Shown here in pieces: positions 54,030 to 63,172 of a stretch of 64,000 nucleotides of DNA. The stretch is from Streptomyces erythrochromogenes (GTDB lineage Bacteria > Actinomycetota > Actinomycetes > Streptomycetales > Streptomycetaceae): NCBI RefSeq assembly GCF_036170895.1, contig NZ_CP108036.1:5759501-5823500 (forward strand), written 5' to 3'. The first letter of the stretch is position 1, and each line of letters begins with the position of its first letter. A program made the position numbers and the translations under genes. The notes beneath the pieces are model-generated. The model had not been told where the DNA came from. It ran no database searches and saw only the letters and a list, made by a program, of their open reading frames with translations.

Positions 54030-54472
54030 CGCCCTCCATGAGGAGCGAATCGGGCCTCTGCGGCTTATGGCCAGCCCCAGACGGTCTGCAGACGCGTGAT
54101 CGAGGAGCGCGTAGCGATCGATGGCGGCCTATGTCCAGCCCCTGACGGCTCGCGGACGCCTTCGGGCAGGAGCGCGTAGCGATTTGAGGCGCTCCGGGCT
54201 CCTGCCCGGGCCTCTCCGACGCCCTGATGGTCTCTTGTCGCCCGGCCCGTTCCTTTGGGGGGTTCCCGGCTGTCCTCGTATTTCCGGGGCGGGACGGGCG
54301 GTCAAGGGTGGAGCGCAGCGACATCGCGAAGCGACGCGACCGAAGGGAGCGCCCTTGAGGGACCGGCGCGAACCGGAGAGACGATGGGACTGACGGGAAA
54401 CCCCCAAGACAGCTCTGATGCCGCCCCGCACAGACCCCGCTCCCCCATACCGACCCGCACGCTTCCGATCCC
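54030..54472 (-). repeat. Right arm of the large inverted repeat
   Basis: Reverse-complement copy of the left arm with scattered mismatches and small indels. The unit core AGGAGCGCGTAGCGAT is found at 54168-54183 and 54103-54118, with a decayed third copy at 54041. The outer part ends with CGCACGCTTCCGATCCCGC, matching the left arm near 53357-53375. Confidence 0.85.
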
Positions 54473-54600
54473 GCCCCACCGCCCCACCGCCACCCCGCCC
54501 CACCGCCACCCCGTCCCGCCCCCACCCCACCCCCCGTGAACTCGCCCTGTGGGGGCCCGAGTCCATCGGTGGGGTGAGAGGACACGCCTCGGAAACAATT

Positions 54601-54651
54601 CTGCAATCTCTTGCGCAAAGTCTTGCAGGGCTTCTACCTGGCACCTACGGT
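54601..54651 (+). promoter_or_regulatory. Alpha-amylase promoter with overlapping MalR-type operator
   Basis: TTGCAG (54623-54628) and TACGGT (54646-54651), 17 bases apart, form a plausible -35/-10 pair. A palindromic array CTGCAA...CTTGCGCAAA...CTTGCAG (54601-54628) overlaps the -35. CTTGCGCAAA (54610-54619) is the exact reverse complement of the malE operator core TTTGCGCAAG, so both promoters probably share a repressor. Confidence 0.68.
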
Positions 54652-54689
54652 CGCTCCAATCCCCACGTCTTCCGCCAGGAGGCCCCCGC

Positions 54690-56402
54690 ATGCCTGCCAG
54701 AGCTGTCAGAGCTGCAACTCTTTTCACCGCCACCGCACTTGCTGCCGCCACGCTCACCGCCATCGCGCCGCAGGCCGCCGCCACGCCCCCCGGCGAGAAG
54801 GACGTGACCGCCGTCCTCTTCGAGTGGCGCTTCGCCTCCGTCGCCAAGGCCTGCACCGATTCCCTCGGACCCGCCGGGTACGGGTACGTGCAGGTCTCGC
54901 CCCCGCAGGAGCACGTGCAGGGCAGCCAGTGGTGGACCTCGTACCAGCCCGTCAGCTACAAGATCGCCGGTCGGCTCGGGGACCGGGCCGCCTTCCAGGC
55001 GATGGTCGGCGCCTGTCACGCCGCGGGCGTGAAGGTCGTCGTCGACTCCGTCATCAACCACATGGCGGGTCCGGCGGACGCAGGCGCCACCCTCACCGGG
55101 ACGGGGGGTTCTTCGTACACGAAGTACACCTACCCGGGGATCTATTCGGGCGCCGACATGGACGATTGCCGGGCGACGATCTCCAACTACCAGGACCGCG
55201 GCAACGTCCAGAACTGCGAGCTCGTCCAGCTCGCGGACCTGGACACGGGTGAGGACTACGTGCGCGGCCGGATCGCCGGCTACCTCAACGACCTGCTCTC
55301 GCTGGGCGTCGACGGCTTCCGCATCGACGCCGCCAAGCACATGCCCGCCGCCGACCTCGCCAACATCAAGTCCCGGCTGACGAACCCCGGGGTCTACTGG
55401 AAGCAGGAGGCGATATTCGGGGCGGGGGAGGCCGTCTCGCCGAGCGAGTACCTCGGCAACGGCGATGTGCAGGAGTTCCGCTACGCGCGGGACCTCAAGC
55501 GCGTCTTCCAGAGCGAGAACCTGGCCCACCTGAAGAACTTCGGCGAGGCGTGGGGCTACATGCCCTCCGCGCAGAGCGGCGTCTTCGTCGACAACCACGA
55601 CACCGAGCGCGTCGGCGACACGCTCACCTACAAGGACGGGTCCGCCTACACCCTCGCCAGTGTGTTCGCCCTGGCCTGGCCGTACGGGTCGCCCGACGTG
55701 CACTCCGGCTACGAGTGGACGGACAAGGACGCCGGCCCGCCGAACGGCGGCACGGTCAACGCCTGTTACTCGGACGGCTGGAAGTGCCAGCACGCCTGGC
55801 GGGAGATCTCCTCCATGGTCGGCTTCCGGAACGCGGCGCGCGGTCAGGGCGTCGTGAACTGGTGGGACAACGGCGGCGACCAGATCGCCTTCGGGCGCGG
55901 CTCCAAGGCCTACGTCGTGATCAACCACGAGGGCTCGTCCCTGACCCGGACCTTCCAGACCTCGCTCCCGGCCGGCGACTACTGCGACGTGCAGAGCGGG
56001 CGCACCGTGACCGTCGGCTCCGGCGGACAGTTCACCGCCACGCTCGGCGCCGGGACCGCCCTCGCCCTGCACGTGAACGCCCGTACCTGCTCGGGCACCC
56101 CGGCGGGCTCCGGCGGGGCGGCCTTCGCCGTCAACGCCACCACCGTGCCGGGACAGAACATCTACGTCACCGGTGACCGCGCCGAGCTCGGCAACTGGAA
56201 CACCGGCAGCGCGCTGAAGCTCGACCCGGCGGCCTACCCCGTCTGGAAGCTCGACGTCACCCTCCCGGCCGGCACGTCCTTCGCGTACAAGTACATCCGC
56301 AAGGACGCCTCCGGGAACGTCACCTGGGAGAGCGGCGCCAACCGTACGGCCACCGTCCCCGCGAGCGGCAAGGTCACGCTGAGCGACACCTGGCGCAGCT
56401 GA
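54690..56402 (+). CDS. Secreted alpha-amylase with C-terminal starch-binding domain (CBM20)
   Basis: A 570-residue protein with a Sec signal peptide ([20 protein letters not shown], cleavage near AAATP), a GH13 catalytic domain (about 35-465) with nucleophile Asp213 in GFRIDAAKH, acid Glu240 in WKQEAIFG and Asp304 in VDNHDTER, and a CBM20 domain (about 477-570: [19 protein letters not shown]). It hydrolyses internal alpha-1,4 bonds of starch outside the cell, feeding MalE. AGGAGG precedes ATG 54690. Its promoter carries a MalR-like operator, and a terminator separates it from pullulanase. Confidence 0.95.
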   Translation: MPARAVRAATLFTATALAAATLTAIAPQAAATPPGEKDVTAVLFEWRFASVAKACTDSLGPAGYGYVQVSPPQEHVQGSQWWTSYQPVSYKIAGRLGDRAAFQAMVGACHAAGVKVVVDSVINHMAGPADAGATLTGTGGSSYTKYTYPGIYSGADMDDCRATISNYQDRGNVQNCELVQLADLDTGEDYVRGRIAGYLNDLLSLGVDGFRIDAAKHMPAADLANIKSRLTNPGVYWKQEAIFGAGEAVSPSEYLGNGDVQEFRYARDLKRVFQSENLAHLKNFGEAWGYMPSAQSGVFVDNHDTERVGDTLTYKDGSAYTLASVFALAWPYGSPDVHSGYEWTDKDAGPPNGGTVNACYSDGWKCQHAWREISSMVGFRNAARGQGVVNWWDNGGDQIAFGRGSKAYVVINHEGSSLTRTFQTSLPAGDYCDVQSGRTVTVGSGGQFTATLGAGTALALHVNARTCSGTPAGSGGAAFAVNATTVPGQNIYVTGDRAELGNWNTGSALKLDPAAYPVWKLDVTLPAGTSFAYKYIRKDASGNVTWESGANRTATVPASGKVTLSDTWRS

Positions 56403-56420
56403 GCCGCCGCCCCACAGACC

Positions 56421-56465
56421 AGGGCCGCCCGGCACCACCTTCCCCGCCCCCCGCCGGGCGGCCCT
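56421..56465 (+). terminator. Hairpin after alpha-amylase
   Basis: AGGGCCGCCCGGC pairs perfectly with GCCGGGCGGCCCT over 13 bp, with a 19-base C-rich loop. It could attenuate or end transcription before the pullulanase gene, which starts 33 bases later. Confidence 0.8.
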
Positions 56466-56498
56466 CATCCATGCGACACGTACACAAGGAGACCCGCC

Positions 56499-59400
56499 TT
56501 GATACGCCCTGCCGCAGGAGTGCTCGCCGCCGCGCTGGCCGTGACGCTCCTGCCCGCCCTCCCCGCCGCGGCCGCCGAGGCCAAGGCGCCCGCCCCGCCC
56601 TCGGACGCGAAACTGGCCGCCGAACCGGCCCGCAACGACCTGACCCGCGAGCAGTTCTACTTCGTGCTCCCGGACCGGTTCGCGAACGGTGATCCGGGCA
56701 ACGACCGGGGCGGGCTGACCGGCTCCCGCCTGGAGACCGGCCTGGACCCCACCGACAAGGGCTTCTACCAGGGCGGCGACCTCAAGGGGCTCACCGACCG
56801 GCTCGACTACATCAAGGGGCTCGGCACCACGGCCATCTGGATGGCGCCGATCTTCAAGAACCAGCCGGTGCAGGGCAAGGGGGACGACGTCTCCGCCGGC
56901 TACCACGGCTACTGGATCACCGACTTCACCCAGGTCGACCCGCACTTCGGCACCAACGCGGACCTGGAGCGGCTGATCGACAAGGCGCACGCGAAGGGGA
57001 TGAAGGTCTTCTTCGACGTCATCACCAACCACACCGCCGATGTCGTGGACTACCGGGAGGCCTCGTACTCGTACCTGTCGAAGGGGGCGTTCCCCTATCT
57101 GACGAAGGACGGGGTGCCGTTCGACGACAAGGACTACGCCGACGGGAAGGGGAAGTTCCCGAAGGTGGACGGGGAGTCCTTCCCGAGGACCCCGTTCGTG
57201 CCGGACGCGAAGAAGAACCTGAAGGTGCCGGGCTGGCTCAACGACCCGACGATGTACCACAACCGGGGTGACTCCACCTTCGCCGGCGAGTCCTCCGAGC
57301 AGGGCGACTTCTTCGGCCTGGACGACCTGTGGACGGAGCGTCCCGAGGTCGTCAGCGGGATGGAGAAGATCTACGAGAAGTGGGTCAAGGACTTCAAGAT
57401 CGACGGCTTCCGCATCGACACGGTCAAGCACGTCAACACGGAGTTCTGGACGCAGTGGGCGACGGCCCTCGACGACTACGCGGCCAAGCGCGGGCGCGAC
57501 GACTTCTTCATGTTCGGCGAGGTCTACTCCGCCGACACCGCAGTCACCTCCCCCTACGTGACGCGCGGGAAGCTCGACGCCACCCTCGACTTCCCGCTCC
57601 AGGACGCGATCCGCGCGTACGCCTCCCAGGGCGCGGCGGCCTCCCGGCTGGGCTGCGTCCTCGCCGACGACTACCGCTACACCTCCGGCAAGGCCAACGC
57701 CTACGAGCAGGTGACCTTCCTCGGCAACCACGACATGGGCCGCTTCGGGACCTTCCTGAAGCAGGACCGGCCGGGCGCCGCCGAGCAGGAGCTGCTGGGC
57801 CGCTACCGGCTCGCCAACGAGTTGATGTTCTTCTCCCGCGGCAACCCGGTGATCTACTCCGGTGACGAGCAGGGCTACACCGGCGCGGGCGGCGACAAGG
57901 ACGCACGTCAGCCGCTGTTCGCGTCGAAGACCGCCGACTACCTGGACGACGACCAGCTGGGAACGGCGCGCACGCACGCCAGCGACGCCTACGATCCGGA
58001 GCACCCTCTCTACAAGGAGATCAGTGCTCTCTCGAAGCTGACGAAGGCCCACCCGGCACTGCGCGACGGCATTCAGAGTGAACGATTCTCCGACGGCTCC
58101 GTCTACGCCTTCGCCCGTACCGACGCCCGCACCCGCACCGAGTACCTGGTCGCAGCCAACAACGCCGCCGAGTCCCGCACCGTGGAGATCGACGCCCCGG
58201 CCGGCACCCAGTACCGCACCCTGTACGGCGGCTCCGCGCTGATCCGCGCCTCCGCCGCGGGCAAGCTGACGGTCGTCGTCCCCGCCCTCGGCTCGGTGGT
58301 CCTGAAGGCCGTCGCCCCGCTCGCCGCCCCCACCGCCAAGCCCGCGCTGGCCCTCAAGGCCCCGGCCCCCGGCGCCACCGGCACCGTCGAGCTGTCCGCG
58401 GACGTCAGCGGCGGCGGCCTGAACCGGGTCGTCTTCGCCGCCCAGACCGGCAACGAGAAGTGGCAGGTCCTCGGCTCCGCCGACCACGCCCCCTACAAGG
58501 TCACCCAGCACATCGACGCCAAGACCCCCGCCGGGACCGCCCTGCGCTACAAGGCGGTCGTCGTCGACTCCGCCGGCCGCACCGCGAGCGCACTCGCCGG
58601 GTCCGTCACCGGTCAGGCCCCGCCCGTCGAGGCGCCCACCGCCACCCAGCGCGACTACGCGGTCGTCCACTACAACCGCCCCGACGGCGACTACACCGAC
58701 TGGCGGCTCTACGCCTGGGGCGACATCGCCGAGGGCGAGGCCACGCCGTGGCCTGCCGGCCACGCCTTCACCGGACGCGACGCCTACGGCGCCTTCGCCC
58801 ACGTCAAGCTCAAGCCCGGTGCCTCCTCCGTCGGTTACCTCGTCATCGACAAGGACGGCAACAAGGACGTCGCCGCCGACCGCACCATCGACGTGACGAA
58901 GACCGGAGAGATCTGGCTGGAGCAGGGCAAGGAGCCCGCCCGCACCGACCGCCCCGCGTACCCGCCGCAGGACCAGGGCAAGGCCGTCCTGCACTACCAG
59001 CGCCCCGACGGCGCGTACGACGGCTGGGGCCTGCACGTGTGGACCGGGGCAGCGACCCCGACCGACTGGTCCAAGCCGCTGCTCCCGACCCGCACCGACT
59101 CCTACGGAGCGGTCTACGAGGTCCCGCTCGCCGCCGGCGCCACCAGCCTCAGCTACATCCTGCACAAGGGCGACGAGAAGGACCTGCCCACCGACCAGTC
59201 CCTCGACCTGAAGGCCACCGGCCACGAGGTGTGGATGCTCGGCGGCCAGGAGAAGTACCTCCTGCCCCAGCCCGCAGGCTCCTCCGCCGCCCTCGACCTC
59301 ACCAAGTCCCAGGCGGTGTGGCTCGACCGCGACACCGTCGCCTGGAACGCCCCCGCTGCCGCCGCCTCCGCCCAGCTCCTCGCCTCCCGCGAAGGCGCCG

Positions 59401-61847
59401 TCAAGGCCGAGAACGGCACCCTGACCGGCCCGGCCCAGTGGCTGCGCCTCGGCCGCTCCGAGCTGACCGCCGCCCAGAAGCAGAAGTTCCCGCACCTGGC
59501 CGCGTACGCCGCGTTCACCGTGGACCCGCGCGACCGGGACCGCGTACGGGAGGCCCTGCGCGGCCAGCTCGTCGCCTCCGCCCGCGCCGCGAACGGCGCC
59601 GTGCTCGCCGCCACCGGCGTGCAGCTCGCCGGCGTCCTCGACGACCTGTACGCGACGACCGCCGCCCTGGGCCCGGTCTTCAAGGACGGCCGTCCCACCC
59701 TCTCCGTCTGGGCCCCCACCGCCCAGCAGGTGTCCCTCGAACTCGACGGCCGCACCGTCGCCATGCGCCGCGACGACGCCACCGGCGTCTGGTCGGTGCG
59801 CGGCGAGCGCTCCTGGAGCGGGAAGCCGTACCGCTACGCGGTGACCGTCTGGGCCCCCAGCACCCGCCAGGTGGTGCGCAACCTCGTCACCGACCCCTAT
59901 TCCACCGCCCTGACGGCCGACTCCACCCACAGCCTGGCCGTGGACCTGGCCGACCCCAAGCTTGCGCCGCCCGGCTGGAAGCAGCTGCGCAAGCCCGCGG
60001 CCGTCCCCTTCACCTCCGCGCAGATCCAGGAGCTGCACATCCGCGACTTCTCCGTCGCGGACCGCACCAGCGGCCACCCCGGCCAGTACCTGGCCTTCAC
60101 CGACACCGCCTCGGCGGGCATGCGGCACCTGCGCGACCTGGCCGCCGCCGGCACCTCGTACGTCCACCTCCTGCCCGCCTTCGACATCGGCACCATCCCG
60201 GAGAAGGCCGCGGACCGCACCGAGCCCGCCTGCGACCTCACGGTGTACGCGCCGGACTCGCAGGAGCAGCAGGCGTGCGTGGCGGCGGCCGCCGCGAAGG
60301 ACTCCTACAACTGGGGCTACGACCCGCTGCACTACACCGTCCCCGAGGGCAGCTACGCCAGCGACCCGAACGGCACCGCCCGCACCGTCGAGTTCCGCAG
60401 GATGGTCCAGTCCCTGAACGGGTCCGGGCTGCGCACGGTGATGGACGTCGTCTACAACCACACGGTCGCCGCCGGGCAGTCGGACAAGTCGGTCCTCGAC
60501 CGGATCGTCCCCGGCTACTACCAGCGCCTGCTGGCCGACGGCAGCGTCGCCACCTCCACCTGCTGCGCCAACACCGCCCCCGAGAACGCCATGATGGGCC
60601 GCCTCGTCGTGGACTCCGTCGTCACCTGGGCGAAGGAGTACAAGGTCGACGGCTTCCGCTTCGACCTGATGGGCCACCACCCGAAGGCCAACATCCTGGC
60701 GGTTCGCGCCGCGCTGGACGCCCTGACGCCCGCCAAGGACGGCGTGGACGGCAAGAAGATCGTCCTCTACGGGGAGGGCTGGAACTTCGGTGAGATCGCC
60801 GACGACGCCCGCTTCGTCCAGGCCACGCAGAAGAACATGGCCGGGACCGGCATCGCCACCTTCTCCGACCGGGCGCGCGACGCGGTCCGCGGCGGCGGCC
60901 CCTTCGACGAGGACCCGCGCGTCCAGGGCTTCGCTTCGGGCCTGTTCACCGAGCCCAACGGCTCGCCCGCCAACGGCACCCCGGCCGAGCAGAGGGCCCG
61001 CCTCCTGCACGCCCAGGACCTGATCAAGGTCGGCCTCTCCGGCAACCTCGCCTCGTACGCCTTCACCGACACCTCCGGGCGCCGCGTCAAGGGCTCCGAG
61101 GTGGACTACAACGGCTCCCCGGCCGGCTACGCGGCCGCCCCCGGCGACGCCCTCGCCTACGCGGACGCCCACGACAACGAGACCCTCGCCGACGCCCTGA
61201 CCTTCAAGCTCCCGCCCGCCACCGCCAACCGCGACAAGGCCCGCATGCAGGTGCTGGCCATGGCGACGGCCACCCTCTCCCAGGGCCCGGCGCTCTCCCA
61301 GGCCGGCACCGACCTGCTGCGCTCCAAGTCCCTGGACCGCAACTCCTACGACAGCGGCGACTGGTTCAACGCCATCCAGTGGGACTGCCGCGCCGGCAAC
61401 GGCTTCGGCCGCGGCCTGCCCCCGGCCGCCGACAACGCCCCGAAGTGGCCCTACGCGAAGCCCCTGCTGACGGGACCGGCGCCCACCTGCACCGACATCA
61501 CCGCCACCGCGGCGGCCCACCGCGACCTGCTGAAGATCCGCACCACCGAGCCGGAGTTCGCCCTCACCACGGCCGAGGCCGTCCAGTCCCGCATGGGCTT
61601 CCCGCTCTCGGGCCGGGAGGAGACCCCGGGCGTGATCACCATGACCCTGGGCGACCTGGTGGTGGTCTTCAACGCCACCCCCACCGCCCAGCCCCAGCGC
61701 GTCACCGCCCTCGCGGGTACCGCCTACCGCCTGCACCCGGTGCAGGCGGCGGGCTCCGACGCCACGGTCAAGCAGTCCGCCTACGACGTGACGACAGGAG
61801 AGTTCACCGTCCCCGCCCGCACCGTCTCCGTCTTCACACGACGGTGA
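56499..61847 (+). CDS. pulA: Secreted two-catalytic-domain pullulanase (amylase plus pullulanase)
   Basis: A 1,782-residue exported enzyme starting at TTG 56499 with AAGGAG upstream. Signal peptide LPALPAAAAEA; N-terminal GH13 amylase domain (about 45-600) with Asp307, Glu341 and Asp412; an Ig-like domain; two pullulanase-associated carbohydrate-binding domains (YAVVHYNRPDGDYTDW and AVLHYQRPDGAYDGW); a CBM48-type domain; then a type I pullulanase domain with YNWGYDP (about 1270), DGFRFDLMGHH (Asp1389), YGEGWNFG (Glu1426) and HDNETL (Asp1559). It should cleave alpha-1,6 and probably alpha-1,4 bonds. The TTG start may limit synthesis. Its 3' end overlaps the convergent GNAT gene by 14 bases. 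Confidence 0.94.
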   Translation: MIRPAAGVLAAALAVTLLPALPAAAAEAKAPAPPSDAKLAAEPARNDLTREQFYFVLPDRFANGDPGNDRGGLTGSRLETGLDPTDKGFYQGGDLKGLTDRLDYIKGLGTTAIWMAPIFKNQPVQGKGDDVSAGYHGYWITDFTQVDPHFGTNADLERLIDKAHAKGMKVFFDVITNHTADVVDYREASYSYLSKGAFPYLTKDGVPFDDKDYADGKGKFPKVDGESFPRTPFVPDAKKNLKVPGWLNDPTMYHNRGDSTFAGESSEQGDFFGLDDLWTERPEVVSGMEKIYEKWVKDFKIDGFRIDTVKHVNTEFWTQWATALDDYAAKRGRDDFFMFGEVYSADTAVTSPYVTRGKLDATLDFPLQDAIRAYASQGAAASRLGCVLADDYRYTSGKANAYEQVTFLGNHDMGRFGTFLKQDRPGAAEQELLGRYRLANELMFFSRGNPVIYSGDEQGYTGAGGDKDARQPLFASKTADYLDDDQLGTARTHASDAYDPEHPLYKEISALSKLTKAHPALRDGIQSERFSDGSVYAFARTDARTRTEYLVAANNAAESRTVEIDAPAGTQYRTLYGGSALIRASAAGKLTVVVPALGSVVLKAVAPLAAPTAKPALALKAPAPGATGTVELSADVSGGGLNRVVFAAQTGNEKWQVLGSADHAPYKVTQHIDAKTPAGTALRYKAVVVDSAGRTASALAGSVTGQAPPVEAPTATQRDYAVVHYNRPDGDYTDWRLYAWGDIAEGEATPWPAGHAFTGRDAYGAFAHVKLKPGASSVGYLVIDKDGNKDVAADRTIDVTKTGEIWLEQGKEPARTDRPAYPPQDQGKAVLHYQRPDGAYDGWGLHVWTGAATPTDWSKPLLPTRTDSYGAVYEVPLAAGATSLSYILHKGDEKDLPTDQSLDLKATGHEVWMLGGQEKYLLPQPAGSSAALDLTKSQAVWLDRDTVAWNAPAAAASAQLLASREGAVKAENGTLTGPAQWLRLGRSELTAAQKQKFPHLAAYAAFTVDPRDRDRVREALRGQLVASARAANGAVLAATGVQLAGVLDDLYATTAALGPVFKDGRPTLSVWAPTAQQVSLELDGRTVAMRRDDATGVWSVRGERSWSGKPYRYAVTVWAPSTRQVVRNLVTDPYSTALTADSTHSLAVDLADPKLAPPGWKQLRKPAAVPFTSAQIQELHIRDFSVADRTSGHPGQYLAFTDTASAGMRHLRDLAAAGTSYVHLLPAFDIGTIPEKAADRTEPACDLTVYAPDSQEQQACVAAAAAKDSYNWGYDPLHYTVPEGSYASDPNGTARTVEFRRMVQSLNGSGLRTVMDVVYNHTVAAGQSDKSVLDRIVPGYYQRLLADGSVATSTCCANTAPENAMMGRLVVDSVVTWAKEYKVDGFRFDLMGHHPKANILAVRAALDALTPAKDGVDGKKIVLYGEGWNFGEIADDARFVQATQKNMAGTGIATFSDRARDAVRGGGPFDEDPRVQGFASGLFTEPNGSPANGTPAEQRARLLHAQDLIKVGLSGNLASYAFTDTSGRRVKGSEVDYNGSPAGYAAAPGDALAYADAHDNETLADALTFKLPPATANRDKARMQVLAMATATLSQGPALSQAGTDLLRSKSLDRNSYDSGDWFNAIQWDCRAGNGFGRGLPPAADNAPKWPYAKPLLTGPAPTCTDITATAAAHRDLLKIRTTEPEFALTTAEAVQSRMGFPLSGREETPGVITMTLGDLVVVFNATPTAQPQRVTALAGTAYRLHPVQAAGSDATVKQSAYDVTTGEFTVPARTVSVFTRR

Positions 61848-62370
61848 GCCGGTCGAGCCGCTTCTCCAGCAGGATCACCCCGTAGGTCCTGCCGTCCTCC
61901 CCCCGCTTGTCGGGGAGTTCCCCGACCACCCGGTAGCCCGCGTCCACGTAGTACGCGAGCAGCCGGGGGTTGGTGGAGACGCAGTCCAGTCGTGCCCGCT
62001 CCCGCCCGGTCCTGGCCGTCCGCCGCTCGGCATGTTCGAGCAGCCGGCGGCCGGCCCCGGCGGGGGCGGACTCGCGCGACACCATCAGCCGGTGCACGTA
62101 GCCCGCCACGGGCGGCTGGATCCCCCAGGCCTCCTCGTCGGACCACCACAACTCGTAGGCCCCGCACACCCGGCCGTCGGCGTCGCCGGCGAGCCACACC
62201 TCTCCGTCGTGCATCTTCGACCGGAAGTGCGCGGCGTCCTTGTCGCCGGGCTTCCACTGCTCGATCCCGTGCTTCTGCATCCAGCGGGCGGCCTCGTCGT
62301 ACAGCCGCACCAGCGTCCCGGCGTCCTTCTCCACGGCCGGCCGGAACAAGATCCCGTCGTCAATGATCAC
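61834..62370 (-). CDS. GNAT family N-acetyltransferase
   Basis: A 178-residue acetyltransferase with FRPAVEKDAGTLVRLYDEAA, EVWLAGDADGRVCGAYELWW, YVHRLMVSRESAPAGAGRRL (acetyl-CoA loop, SAPAGAGRRLL) and RLDCVSTNPRLLAYYVDAGY. Similar to GNAT proteins of unknown substrate in streptomycetes. ATG 62370. It is convergent with and overlaps the end of the pullulanase gene, so no terminator lies between the two. Confidence 0.9.
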   Translation of the reverse strand: MIIDDGILFRPAVEKDAGTLVRLYDEAARWMQKHGIEQWKPGDKDAAHFRSKMHDGEVWLAGDADGRVCGAYELWWSDEEAWGIQPPVAGYVHRLMVSRESAPAGAGRRLLEHAERRTARTGRERARLDCVSTNPRLLAYYVDAGYRVVGELPDKRGEDGRTYGVILLEKRLDRLTVV

Positions 62371-62432
62371 GCGGGCATTATCGGGGATCGCCGCCGGTTG
62401 TGATCATGGGAGGGCGCGGTTTGCGCGCCCTG

Positions 62433-63149
62433 TCACAAAGCGGGGGCCGCGTCGCCCGGAACGAGCCCGACCAGCCGCCCGACCAGGTCCCCGAAGGGCC
62501 CGTCGGCGGGCTCGCCGGCCAGGATCCGGACGAGGATCCCCGCCATCTCCGCGTCGTACGCGGCGCTCACCGCGGCCAGCGCCGCGAAGTCGTGCACCAG
62601 CTGCAGCTCCAGCTCGCCCCGCGGGATCCTGCGCCCGTCCAGCCAGATCAGCGCGGTGGACTCGGCGAGCGAGACCCAGGAGCGCACCACCAGCTCCAGC
62701 CGGGCCGGCACCTCGTCGAGCCCGATCCCCAGGTGCGTGAGGATCTGCTCGTACGCCGCCTGCCGGACCTCGTCGATCATCGCGTTGGCGCGGCTGCTAC
62801 CGGCCGCCGGACCGCCCCGCATCAGAGCCGAGAAGCCCGGCCCGTGGTCCTCGACGAAGGCGAAGAACCGCCCCATCACCCGCAGCAGGCGCGCCCCGAG
62901 CGGCCCTTCGTGCGGCTCCACGAACCGCAGCGCCAGCTCGTCGGCGGCCCGCCGCAGCGCCGCCTCGTACAGGCTGAGCTTGCCGGGGAAGTAGTGGTAG
63001 ACCAGCGGCCGGGATATCCCCGCGGCCGCCGCGATCTCGTCGATCGACACGTCGTCGGGGGACCGGTGGCTGAACAGCTCCAGGGCAACCCCGATCAGCT
63101 GTTGCCGCCGCTCCTCGACACCCATCCTGCGCCGTACTCCGGTCGTCAT
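62433..63149 (-). CDS. TetR-family transcriptional regulator
   Basis: A 238-residue repressor with N-terminal HTH EERRQQLIGVALELFSHRSP to DEIAAAAGISRPLVYHYFPG and a helical ligand-binding C-terminus. It lies 23 bases downstream of the oxidoreductase gene on the same strand, so it may control that gene or an operon that continues past the right edge. No ligand can be inferred. Confidence 0.92.
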   Translation of the reverse strand: MTTGVRRRMGVEERRQQLIGVALELFSHRSPDDVSIDEIAAAAGISRPLVYHYFPGKLSLYEAALRRAADELALRFVEPHEGPLGARLLRVMGRFFAFVEDHGPGFSALMRGGPAAGSSRANAMIDEVRQAAYEQILTHLGIGLDEVPARLELVVRSWVSLAESTALIWLDGRRIPRGELELQLVHDFAALAAVSAAYDAEMAGILVRILAGEPADGPFGDLVGRLVGLVPGDAAPAL

Positions 63150-63172
63150 GCGGACACCCTACTGGGGAGCGT

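Noticed and set aside
53643..54183. CRISPR-like array (16-bp repeats at regular spacing)
   Set aside because: The segments between the repeats are themselves similar to each other, the order is mirrored in the other arm, and no cas genes are near.
53270..54690. Open reading frames on both strands across the inverted repeat
   Set aside because: Frames are open on both strands in several phases because of high G+C; they are Arg/Pro/Ser-rich and mirror one another through the inverted repeat, with no coding pattern.
54645..61736. Seven-kb antisense open frame opposite amylase and pullulanase
   Set aside because: It is the expected shadow of G/C-rich third codon positions; the plus-strand genes have clear catalytic motifs.
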